NCBI GenBank assembly: GCA_032622095.1
Contig: CP136061.1
Coordinates: 263,222,077 to 263,286,076 of the forward strand
Reading direction: 5' to 3'
From: Siphonodentalium dalli
Lineage: Eukaryota; Mollusca; Scaphopoda; Gadilida; Siphonodentaliidae
Length of the DNA stretch: 64,000 nt
In this document: positions 48,827 through 58,900 of the stretch, piece after piece
Layout of the letters: the number at the start of each line of letters is the position of its first letter
Position numbering within the stretch: the first letter of the stretch is position 1
Position numbers and translations under genes: made by a program
Notes under the pieces: model-generated
Told to the model about the DNA's origin: nothing
Databases searched by the model: none
The model's input: the letters and a program-made list of their open reading frames with translations, nothing else

Positions 48827-50627
48827 CAGGGTTGAGGCGATTACATGCCAATGTAATCGATTATGATTACAATTTTGATTTATATGATTACAAGTACGAT
48901 TACTGATTACATTTTTTTCAATGTAATCGATTACGATTACTTTAGTAAATATCATCAATTTTTTTGTCCATTACATCTGATTACAATTGTTAGTTTCCAA
49001 CCATTTTTATCGAATAGGAATAAATAATGAAATATATCAAATTAAAATATCAAATTTGATTTAATAAAAACATCACTACATAACATGGAAACAAGAAACG
49101 ACTGAAAGAATAGAAAGAAGCAAGCAATAAACACATAGACTTCTTTTACATTTACATGTATATGTAAGGAGTTATTAGAAGTACGAGGACATTAAGGGGG
49201 TCCGGGCTGTGAATTTGTTTATTGGGGGCGCAATTTTTTAATTCTGGCTGAATCTGGGAAGTTTAGGGGTTAATAAGCGGCACTTCCGTTTGACCTTGAC
49301 CACTCTCCGTGCGTATTTGGGTTTCATTAACACCCCCGCATAGGTATGGATACTAAAATCACACCTGGACGCAGCAGGGGCAGTCCGGGCTGTTCGCTTC
49401 ATTTCGCGACGAACATTTTCGCCGATGCCGGCATTTTGAGGGTTAATAGTGACCCTGAGTGGGTTTCCATGACACCCCTGCACTTATATTGCCCTTAAAA
49501 TCACTCATATAGTCCATATGGGGGGTCCGGGCTGGACCGGGATGGTCCGGGCTGTCTGTCGTTATCGGTAAACATAATCGGCGATGGCGGCATTTTGGGG
49601 GTTAATTGCCAGGCATTCGTGGGCGTCTCGCCCTTGTATCTTCGTGAGTGTAGTCGAGGGTAGTTCCACAACACATATGTAAGGAGTTATTAGAAGTACG
49701 AGGACATTAAGGGGGTCCGGGCTGTGAATTTGTTTATTGGGGTCACAATTTTTTAATTCTGGCTGAATCTGGGAAGTTTAGGGGTTAATAAACGGCACTT
49801 CCGTTTGACCTTGACCACTCTCCGTGCTTATTTGGGTTTCATTAACACCCTCGCACATGTATGGATACTAAAATCACACCTGGACGCAGCAGGGGCGGTC
49901 CGGGATGTTAGCTTCATTTCACGGTGAACATTTTCGGCGATGCCGGCATTTTGAGGGTTAATAGCGACACTGAGTGGGTTTCCATGACACCCCTGCACTT
50001 ATATTGGCCTTACAATCACTCATATAGTCCATATGGGGGGTCCGGGCTGGACTGGGATGGTCCGGGCGGTGTTTAGTCACACCCGGTCTACTGATGTACA
50101 TCACACCTTCTTTGTTCAGTTAATTAGCCCTATTGTACTAGTGTGACTCTACCACCATTGTCTGCAGCAATCCCAATAATAGTTAATCCTAATTGAAGTT
50201 GGCTAGCCTATTTATTCATATTAGAACATTTCATTGTCTGTATCATAAGTTTATTGCCATACTTGCTGTATTCAAGATTTCAGCAATTGTGTGTTATGTG
50301 TGTCCACTACCAGAATGTACACAGTGTACCACTAACATAACACATGAACAAATTGTACTGACTTTCTGATATGTTGTTTATCTGTGCACACTCCACAGTA
50401 CTACAGTGTGAGACTATCAGTATCCAATAGCCATGCATATGGATATTTTAGTAAAAGTAATTAAAAAGTAATCAAAATGTAATCATGATTACATGTACAT
50501 TTTAAAGTAATCGATTATGATTACTTGTAATCACAAAATGTCATGATTACCGATTACAGATGATTACTCTAAATTTTTTAATTGATTACTTTGATTACGA
50601 TTACTGATTACGATTACCCCAACCCTG
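48827..50627. mobile_element. 1.8-kb hAT-like element, TSD TTCTAGAT
   Basis: Ends CAGGGTTGAGG and CCCCAACCCTG (complement CAGGGTTGGGG) are flanked by a perfect 8-bp duplication TTCTAGAT (48819-48826 and 50628-50635). The sub-terminal ~150 bp on both sides are packed with GATTAC/GTAATC repeats in inverted arrangement. The interior contains a ~510-bp direct duplication beginning TATGTAAGGAGTTATTAGAA (about 49161 and 49676). No transposase is recognised; non-autonomous. It lies in the FYVE intron. Confidence 0.85.
49161..50080 (+). repeat. Two ~400-510-bp direct copies inside the hAT-like element
   Basis: Both copies run TATGTAAGGAGTTATTAGAA, GGGGGTCCGGGCTGTGAATT, CCGTTTGACCTTGACCACTC, CCATGACACCCCTGCACTTA and GGGGGGTCCGGGCTGGAC with scattered differences. 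Starts are at about 49161 and 49676. The first copy continues with a further GTCCGGGCTG block. Composition (GGTCCGGGCTG) is GC-rich compared with the surrounding AT-rich DNA. Confidence 0.75.
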
Positions 50628-50635
50628 TTCTAGAT

Positions 50636-52251
50636 AATTATTCCTGTTAATAACACATTAGAGTTACTACTTGAAGCGGAGGGAATTGGTGTATATTTAA
50701 AATGGTGGTTACTAGCATGGTGTGAGAAAAGACTTCCGGTTTAGTATATTATCCCACCCCCTAGACACATCAGCACAGGCAGCCCGTGTGAGATATCTGG
50801 GTGAGATTTCCCTGTCTCACATAACACGTGACCAGCTATCTCACCATACCCACATGACTGCTTTACCGATTTAATTAAGAGCCGGCACTAATTTAACAAT
50901 CCGTCATCGTGTTTTGTGTGAACTAAAAGAATGGCGACCAACCAGTTACGCTTCACGTTTCAAAGAAATAAATACGGACGAATTCGTGGACGCTAATACA
51001 CATGGAGATAAGCCTCGAACATGTTAATCACGAAGAACCTTCAACATAACCTCACTTGCAGACACAAGAGTTGCACAACATGCAATATAAGCGACTAATT
51101 GTGCGAACACATTCCATCAAAAACAGAAGTCCCCCAAAGCGAAACTGGCATGCACATTTCGTAACAGGAAAACAATAGCCGCTTCACAAATGACGAACGA
51201 AATAGGTCCACATTCAAACAGTTGTCATCGTTGCAATAAATCGTCGAGCGCGTCTAACTAACATTTGTCTGTCATATATACACATGTTTCCTTTTATAAT
51301 GGTACCGATATGGACATTTCCCATGACAAACACGATTAGTTCAGTTTTTATACGTCATATCAATACGCGCGTTTCTCGGAAATTATGCAGGTGCAATGAT
51401 GTGACGTATCCTGTCGTTTTCACAAGACCGTGTCGATTTCACTCTAACGTATTAACCCTGCGCACACGGGTAACGCGCTTTGTTTTTATCATCCCAGATA
51501 ATCACGAATATCGCATCAGTTTTCTCCCCAGATATACCGTTCAGAAGCTACTGGAATGTGCCAAAGATTGGTGTAAAACAAAACATCGGAATGAGGCTCT
51601 TGGGTTGGGAGAAAAATGATCCATCATGACCTGGGATGTGGGCATGGAAAAATCTCACCCTCGGCAAGCCTCGTGTCCGGCCCAAATATCTGGCCCCTCG
51701 GGTGAGATTTTTCCATCCCACACCCCAGGTCATGATGGATAATATTAGTCTCATACCATGTCAGTAATTCTGACCACCAATTGGTTGACTTGAATTGGAG
51801 ACATGGTGAAAAGAATTACTGTGCAAAAGTTTTATCAAATACCACTGTTTTTCACATAGGGTATTCAAGAGGGTATACTGTGTGTGAAATATGTGTGTGT
51901 CAGATTGTGAAATCAATCATTTCATCATTTCATGTGACTGAACCTTTTTGGCATTTGATGAAACTGGTGGATTATTGTTTATACTTTACACTATATTCTG
52001 TCTGATACATTTAGTCAACTTGTGTAAATTAATGGCTTTTGAAACACAATTCTGAGTTTACAGCTAGGATTGTGAGATTTGAAGTTAGATCATGGTAAGC
52101 CCAGACACCCTTCTTTGTATATTGTTATGCTCAATGTCACTAAAGTTTATATGAATGGATATGAACAACTAAACTTCATATATGTCCCTCTGATAACATT
52201 ACTAGCACTCATTTCATGAAATGGCTGATTTCACATTCTGACTGTAATATA
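50636..52251. other. Unassigned intronic sequence with a hairpin
   Basis: No exon is recognised. A frame open over 111 codons (51284-51619) has no recognisable features and abuts the hairpin at 51621-51738. A stretch with GTGAGATATCTGGGTGAGATT at about 50788 resembles the GGGTGAGATTTTTCCAT arm of that hairpin. So 50740-51745 may be one old element, but its ends are not certain. Confidence 0.35.
51621..51738. repeat. 118-bp hairpin (inverted repeat, ~45-bp arms)
   Basis: CCATCATGACCTGGGATGTG with ATGGAAAAATCTCACCC on the left is complementary to GGGTGAGATTTTTCCAT and the block ending CCAGGTCATGATGG on the right. The loop is about 30 bp. It is probably a miniature element or the end of a larger one. 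Confidence 0.75.
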
Positions 52252-52981
52252 TCTATTATATATTTTGAAAGATCTGTGTGTGTATGTATGTGTTTGTTTG
52301 AAATCGATGGACTCAAAAACGACTAAGCCAATTTCGATGAAATTTGGTATTTGGATGTGTTTTCGGCCGGAGACGAACATAGGCATATTTATTTGTCCGT
52401 GCGAGGTCAACTTTTCACGTGCGGAGGTCAAATCTGTTTTTACGCCGTTTTTGCGCTAATATATTTCAGTTCGGTGCTCACAAATCGATTCGATATAGCG
52501 CGAATAATAAATTGCCAGTCATATAATTTGCACGGTTAGAATCTGTGGCGTGTCCTCTTTCCAACGATATATAATATGTATGTATCCGTTTTAGTTATCT
52601 GCCTCAATTATTAGGTACAAGTGGTCCGATGCTTTTATCGGGATAAAATCAATGCGTAATTTCTATGACGTCGTCAGAGGTCATAAAGTTAGATTACGTT
52701 AACTCTCACCCTGCCGATGCATTTGACTGTGTCGCGTTAACTCATCACCGGCCGAGGTATCCGCAAATGACATTGGGCTATATATCTCGGAAACGGGTGT
52801 AGCTATCGACTTGAAATTTGGTATGTGAATGTATCTTGCCCCGGATACGAATTTTATCGGGTCGCCGAGCACGTGCGACACCAGCTTCGCGCATGCGCAG
52901 ACCAGATCTAGGAAACGGGTGGAGCTATCGACTTGAAATTTGGTTTTTGAATAGCCCGGACGAAGTCGGGTCACCTTCTAG
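52252..52981 (+). mobile_element. Helitron H3
   Basis: Starts A|TCTATTATATATTTTGAAAG and ends with hairpin CCCGGACGAAGTCGGG, spacer TCACCTT and CTAG (52978-52981). A GTGT tract follows the 5' end. The body has GATGAAATTTGGTATTTGG and, later, ACTTGAAATTTGGTATGTGA. The site corresponding to the 5.1-kb insertion in H1 is empty here (ATCAATGCGTAATTTC, about 52649). No coding capacity. Lies in the FYVE intron. Confidence 0.85.
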
Positions 52982-53875
52982 TCTATTATATATTTTGGAA
53001 GATCTGTTTGTTTGTGTGTTTGTTTGTGTGTAATCGATGGACTCGAAAATGGCCCAGCCGATTTCGATGAAACTTGGTATGTGGGGGTATTTTCGGGTCA
53101 GGACTAACATAGGCCTATTAATTTGTCCGTGCGAGGTCAACTTTTCATGTGCCGAGGTCAAATCTGTTTTTACGCCGTTTTGCGCTAATATATTTCAGTT
53201 CGGTGCTTACAAATCGATTCGAAACAGCGCGAATAATAACATGCCAGTCATAATAATGACACTATGAGAATCTTTCGTGTTTCCTCTTTCCAACGATATA
53301 TAATATGTATGTATCCGTTTTAGTTATCTGCCTCAATTATTAAGAAGAAGTGGTACGATCTTCTATCAGGGTAAAAACAATGCGTAACTTCTATGACGTC
53401 GTTAGAGGTCATAAAGTTAGATCACGTTAACTCTTACCCGGCCGATGCATTTGACTGTTTCAGACGTCTTGGCGATATCTCGGGCACCGATGGTAATTTA
53501 TCTTTACGTTGAAACTTGAGGCGCGTTTATATACTTCAGTGGAAATCAAATCGGGTTAAACTGGCAGATTTTTACGGACGAAATTTGATGCATAGGGTAT
53601 CTCGGTATCCGCTGGGCCGATTTCCCGGTATCCGCTGGGCCGATTTCCACCATTTTTGGGGTGTTGGTGTTTGACCCCACCTGACCTTGACCTTCAAAAT
53701 GGTCAATTCAAGGTCAAATCGGGTAAAACCGGATGGATTTCGACGGGTACTTTTGTCGGGTACTTTTGTTCGGGCACTGTGTTTTGGACGGGTCAAATCG
53801 TGACCCCACTTGACCTTGGCCTTCAAAATAGACAATTCAAGGTCAAAGCCCGGACGAAGTCGGGTCACCTTCTAG
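52982..53875 (+). mobile_element. Helitron H4, directly abutting H3
   Basis: Begins TCTATTATATATTTTGGAAG with no base after the CTAG of H3 and ends CTAG at 53872-53875 followed by T. It is nearly the same as H1 once the 5.1-kb insertion is removed. It preserves the empty site GTAAAAACAATGCGTAAC (53371-53388), and its last 500 bp read almost identically to 10168-10688. It is followed by an (AT)n run (53876-53904), and the splice acceptor of the second FYVE exon is only 59 bp beyond its end. Confidence 0.88.

Positions 53876-53904
<29 letters not shown>
53876..53904. repeat. (TA)n microsatellite
   Basis: An uninterrupted TA dinucleotide run of about 28 bp between the CTAG end of H4 and the polypyrimidine tract of the next splice acceptor. 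Confidence 0.9.
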
Positions 53905-53906
<2 letters not shown>

Positions 53907-53934
53907 CTGGTATTTTTCATGTTCTGTTTTACAG

Positions 53935-54034
53935 GTATTTTGTTCTAAATGTTGTAATTTGAAATCTAAGCTGCCATATATGGACAATAAAAAAGCTGAA
54001 GTCTGCAGCAGCTGCCACCAGCTTTCACTTAAAG
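53935..54034 (+). CDS. FYVE zinc-finger exon 2, SARA/endofin-like protein
   Basis: The acceptor TTTTACAG ends at 53934. 100 bp are coding in phase 0. The donor AAAG|GTATAT is at 54035 (exit phase 1). It reads VFCSKCCNLKSKLPYMDNK, KAEVCSSCHQLSLK and joins seamlessly to CRGCGK from 45779, restoring GKVFC. It supplies zinc ligands five to eight (CSKC, CSSC). The conserved RVC motif (ARVC in SARA/endofin) is EVC here, so an arginine involved in PI3P binding is replaced by glutamate. The intron between the two FYVE exons is 8155 bp and mostly transposons. No further exon was recognised downstream to 64000, so the C-terminal part is not in view. Confidence 0.85.
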
Positions 54035-54349
54035 GTATATTTATATCAGACATAATTCAGAATTTTCTGAAATATATCATATCAGAGCTGTGAATATTAA
54101 TTATCAATATGGAATTAGTTTTACTTGAAAATTCTTAATCATCGAAAAGATACAAAATAATGGCGAGAAAATTCTATATCTAACAATAATTATCATTTAC
54201 TGGTGGAACTTTTGGCTCTAACATGTAATTGTATGCCCAAATTTTACCTGCAACAACAAAGTCAGGAAATAACTAAAATTTTGGTGCCAGACAAAATAAC
54301 AGGCACCTATTGGTTTGTGCCTGTCGAATAAATGTTTACGAGTGTGCGT

Positions 54350-54849
54350 GATTCGTCAACAATTTCCTTTAGCACCGGCTACAGTTCATACCTTTGGTCC
54401 GATTATTATGAAATTTGACATTGACATTGACATGTAGATGGGAACGAGTCATTTTGGGGTCATTCGGAAAAAAAACATGGCCGCCAGCGGCCATCTTGGA
54501 TTTCAAAATTCAATCCATTAGCACGGGCTACAGGCCGTACTGTTCGTCTTATTGTCATGAAATTTGTCATGGATGTTAATATTGACATGTAGATGGGAAC
54601 GAGTAATTTTGGGGTCATTCGGCCAAAAAACATGGCCGCCGGCAGCCATCTTAGATTTTACTCTTTGCATGACTAAATCCTTTGACACGGGCTACAGGTC
54701 GTACCTTTGGTCGTATCATCATAAAAAATTTCATGGATGTTAACAATGACATGTAGATGGGAACGAGTCATTTTGGGGTAATTTGGCCAAAAAACATGAC
54801 CGCCAGCAGCCATCTTGGATTTTACTCTTTGTATGACTAAATCCTTTAA
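54350..54849 (+). mobile_element. Family P fragment (no head, no tail)
   Basis: Starts within the microsatellite/first monomer (GATTCGTCAACAATTTCCTTT) and holds about three monomers. It stops where element D2 begins. Most similar by eye to copy 6 (39926-41819), which shares TTCGGAAAAAAAACATGG and TTAGCACGGGCTACAGG. Confidence 0.75.
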
Positions 54850-54853
54850 TTTT

Positions 54854-55975
54854 ATCCCCCCGCCAAATTGAAAATTTGCGGGGGATATAGGAATGGGGTC
54901 TGTCCGTCCGTCCGTCTGTCCGTTCGTCCGTCCCGAATTTGTAAGAACAAATGACCTTGAACAAATGTCAAATTTACCAAATAGCAAATAGACGACGTCA
55001 CAGGGCTCATTTCCACAAATCTTAATGGATTTCAAAGATATTTGGTATATGAGTTCACCTGACCACTACCTAGAATGAGTTCGCAAGCCAGGTGCGGCCT
55101 GATATTTTTACCGGAGTTATTGGACTTTGTTTATTATTTTTGTCAAATTTACCAAATAGCAAATAGACGACGTCACAGGGCTCATTTCCACAAATGTCAA
55201 CGGATTTCAAAGATTTTTGGTATATGAGTTCACATGACTAGTATCTAGAACGAGTTCGCAAACCAGGTCCGGCCAGATATTTTCAGCAGAGTTATTGGAC
55301 TTGCGTGCAAATGGACGACATCACAGGGCTCATTTCCACAAATGTCAACGGATTTCAAAGATATTTGGTATATGAGTTCATTTGACCAGTATCTAGAACG
55401 AGTTCGCAAACCAGCTCCGGTCAGATATTTTCAGCAGAGTTATTGGAATTTGTTTATTATTTTTAGTGCAAATGGACGACGTCATATGGCTAATTTCCAC
55501 AAATGTCAGTCCTAAAATGAGTTCGCAAGCCAGGCTTTTTGACAAAATCCCACCTCTTGTTGAGAATGCACTTCCCCAACTGCATATTTCGGCAGAGAAC
55601 GCAAACATTATTGACAATGCACTTCCCCAACTGCACATTTCGGCGGGGGATACAATCACTATTATTAGGTTGTCTGGATGGTAACTTAAGCAATGTTAAA
55701 CTAAATTTCTTGATCATTTGAGAAGATGCAAGCCAAGTTCGATTTTGGTCATTTTCCGATGATATTTGACGTTGTTATGCCCCTTATTTGACTTAGAAAT
55801 TGCTATTTTCAGCTTGTCCAATATTTGCAATATTTGCCAGAATTTCTTGATATTTGGTACATGGTTCACATTTGAAAAGACGCAGACCAAGTTCGATTAT
55901 GTTCACGGCCCAATGATTGTTGATGGAGTTATGCCCCTTTTTTGACTGTCACCTCGTTTCGGGGGATATGGGGTC
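54854..55975 (+). mobile_element. Hairpin-headed repeat element D2
   Basis: The head palindrome ATCCCCCCGCCAAATT...AATTTGCGGGGGAT (54854-54886) is followed by a GTCC tract (54901-54933). Then come four units of ~148-175 bp marked by GACGACGTCACAGGGCTC (about 54991, 55166, 55314, 55474), GGATTTCAAAGATATTTGGT and GAGTTCGCAAACCAG. A two-copy 52-bp repeat (AATGCACTTCCCCAACTGCA) lies at about 55565-55650. The end is loosely defined, near CTCGTTTCGGGGGATATGGG (55951-55970), which echoes the head. No coding content. Same layout as D1 and family P, different sequence. Confidence 0.65.
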
Positions 55976-55986
55976 TGTGACCATTT

Positions 55987-58900
55987 TTAGCCCAACTTAC
56001 TTTTGTAAGTTTGAGCTATTGCCATGGCTTGGCGTCCGTCGTCCGTGTGTGCGTGTGTCAGTGTGTCCGTCAACAATTTCCTTTGGCGCGGGCTACAGGT
56101 CGTACCTTTGGTCTGATCTTTATGAAATTTTGCATGAATGTTGACATTGACATGTAGATGGGAACGAGTCATTTTGGGGTCATTCGGCCAAAAAACATGG
56201 CCGCTGGTGGCCATTTTGGATTTCAAAATTCAATCCATTGGCGCGGGCTACAGGTCGTACTCTTCGTCTGATCATTATGAAATTTGTCATGGATGTTAAT
56301 ATTGACATGTAGATGGGAACGAGTCATTTTGGGGTCGTTCGGCCAAAAAACATGGCCGTCAGCAGCCATCTTGGATTTTACTCTTTGCATGACTAAATCA
56401 TTTTGCGCAGGCTACAGGTCGTAGTTTTGATCGGAACTTCATGAAATTTGTCATGGATGTTAACAATGACATGTAGATGGGAACGAGTGATTTTGGGGTT
56501 GTTCGGCCAAAAAACATGGCCACCAGCAGCCATCTTGGATTTTACTCTTTGCATGACTAAATCCTTTGGCGTGGGCTACAGGTTGTACCTTTGGTCTGAT
56601 CTTTATGAAATTTGTCATGAATGTTGACATTGGCATGTAGTTGGGAACGAGTCATTTTGGGGTCATTCGGCCAAAAAACATGGCCGCTGGTGGCCATTTT
56701 GGATTTCAAAATTCAATCCATTGGCGCGGGCTACAGGTCGTACTGTTCGTCTGATCATTATGAAATTTGTCATGGATGTTAATATTGACATGTAGATGGG
56801 AACGAGTGATTTTGGGGTCGTTCAGCCAAAAAACATGGCCGCCAGCAGCCATCTTGGATTTTACTCTTTGCATGACTAAATTCTTTGGCGCGGGCTACAG
56901 GTTGTAGCTTTGGTCAGAACTTCATGAAATTTGTCATGGATGTTAATAATGACATGTAGATGGGAACGAGTGATTTTGGGGTCGTTCGGCCAAAAAACAT
57001 GGCCGCCAGCAACCATCTTGGATTTTACTCTTTGCATGACTAAATCCTTTGGCGCGGGTTACAGGTCGTACCTTTGGTCTGACCTTTATGAAATTTGTCA
57101 TGAATATTGATATTGACATGTATATTGGAACGAGTCATTTTGGGGTCATACGGCCAAAAAACATGGCCGCTGGCAGCCATCTTGGATTTTACTCTTTGCA
57201 TGACTAAATCCTTTGGCGCAGGCTACAGGTCGTAGTTTTGATCAGAACTTCATGAAATTTGTCATGGATGTTAACAATGACATGTAGATGGGAACGAGGG
57301 ATTTTGGGGTTGTTCGGCCAAAAAACATGGCCGCCAGCAGCCATCATGGATTTTACTCTTTGCATGACTAAATCCTTTGGCGCGGGCTACAGGTCGTACC
57401 TATGGTCTGATCTTTATGAATTTTGTCATGAATGTTGACATTGACATGTAGATGGGAACGAGTCATTTTGGGGTCATTCGGCCAAAAAACATGGCCGCTG
57501 GTGGCCATTTTGGATTTCAAAATTCAATCCATTGGCGAGGGCTACAGGTCGTGCTGTTCGTCTGATCATCATGAAATTTGTCATGGATGTTAATATTGAC
57601 ATGTAGATGGGAACGAGTGATTTTGGGGTCGTTCAGCCAAAAAACATGGCCGCCAGCAGCCATCTTTGATTTTACTCTTTGCATGACTAAATTCTTTGGC
57701 GCGGGCTACAGGTTGTAGCTTTGGTCAGAACTTCATGAAATTTGTCATGGATGTTAACAATGACATGTAGATGGGAACGAGTGATTTTGGGGTCGTTCGG
57801 CCAAAAAACATGGCCGCCAGCAACCATCTTGGATTTTACTCTTTGCATGACTAAATCCTTTGGCGCGGGTTACAGGTCGTACCTTTGGTCTGACCTTTAT
57901 GAAATTTGTCATGAATATTGATATTGACATGTATATGGGAACGAGTCATTTTGGGGTCATACGGCCAAAAAACATGGCCGCTGGCAGCCATCTTGGATTT
58001 TACTCTTTGCATGACTAAATCCTTTGGCGCAGGCTACAGGTCGTAGTTTTGATCAGAACTTCATGAAATTTGTCATGGATGTTAACAATGACATGTAGAT
58101 GGGAACGAGGGATTTTGGGGTTGTTCGGCCAAAAAACATGGCCGCCAGCAGCCATCATGTATTTTACTCTTTGCATGACTAAATCCTTTGGCGCGGGCTA
58201 CAGGTCGTACCTATGGTCTGATCTTTATGAATTTTGTCATGAATGTTGACATTGACATGTAGATGGGAACGAGTCATTTTGGGGTCATTCGGCCAAAAAA
58301 CATGGCCGCTGGTGGCCATTTTGGATTTCAAAATTCAATCCATTGGCGAGGGCTACAGGTCGTGCTGTTCGTCTGATCATCATGAAATTTGTCATGGATG
58401 TTAATATTGACATGTAGATGGGAACGAGTGATTTTGGGGTCGTTCAGCCAAAAAACATGGCCGCCAGCAGCCATCTTTGATTTTACTCTTTGCATGACTA
58501 AATCCTTTGGCGCGGGCTACAGGTTGTAGCTTTGGTCAGAACTTCATGAAATTTGTCATGGATGTTAACAATGACATGTAGATGGGAACGAGTGATTTTG
58601 GGGATCGTTCGGCCAAAAAACATGGCCGCCAGCAGCCATCTTGGAATTAGCTCTTTCAATGACTAAATCCTTTGGCGCGGGTTACAGGTCGTACCTTTGG
58701 TCTGACCTTTATGAAATTTGTCATGAATATTGATATTGACATGTATATGGGAACGAGTCATTTTGGGGTCATACGGCCAAAAAACATGGCCACTGGCAGC
58801 CATCTTGGATTTCAAAATTCAATCTATTGGCACGGGCTACAGGTCGTACTGTTTGTCTGATCATCATGATATTTATCATGGATGTTAATATTAACATGTA

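Noticed and set aside
51284-51619. 111-residue open frame
   Set aside because: No recognisable motif, no splice signals, and it ends at the border of a hairpin repeat. Kept as unassigned.
52265-52459. Short open frames in Helitrons H3/H4 with CVCVC-type starts
   Set aside because: Cysteine/valine runs come from translating the (GT)n microsatellite.
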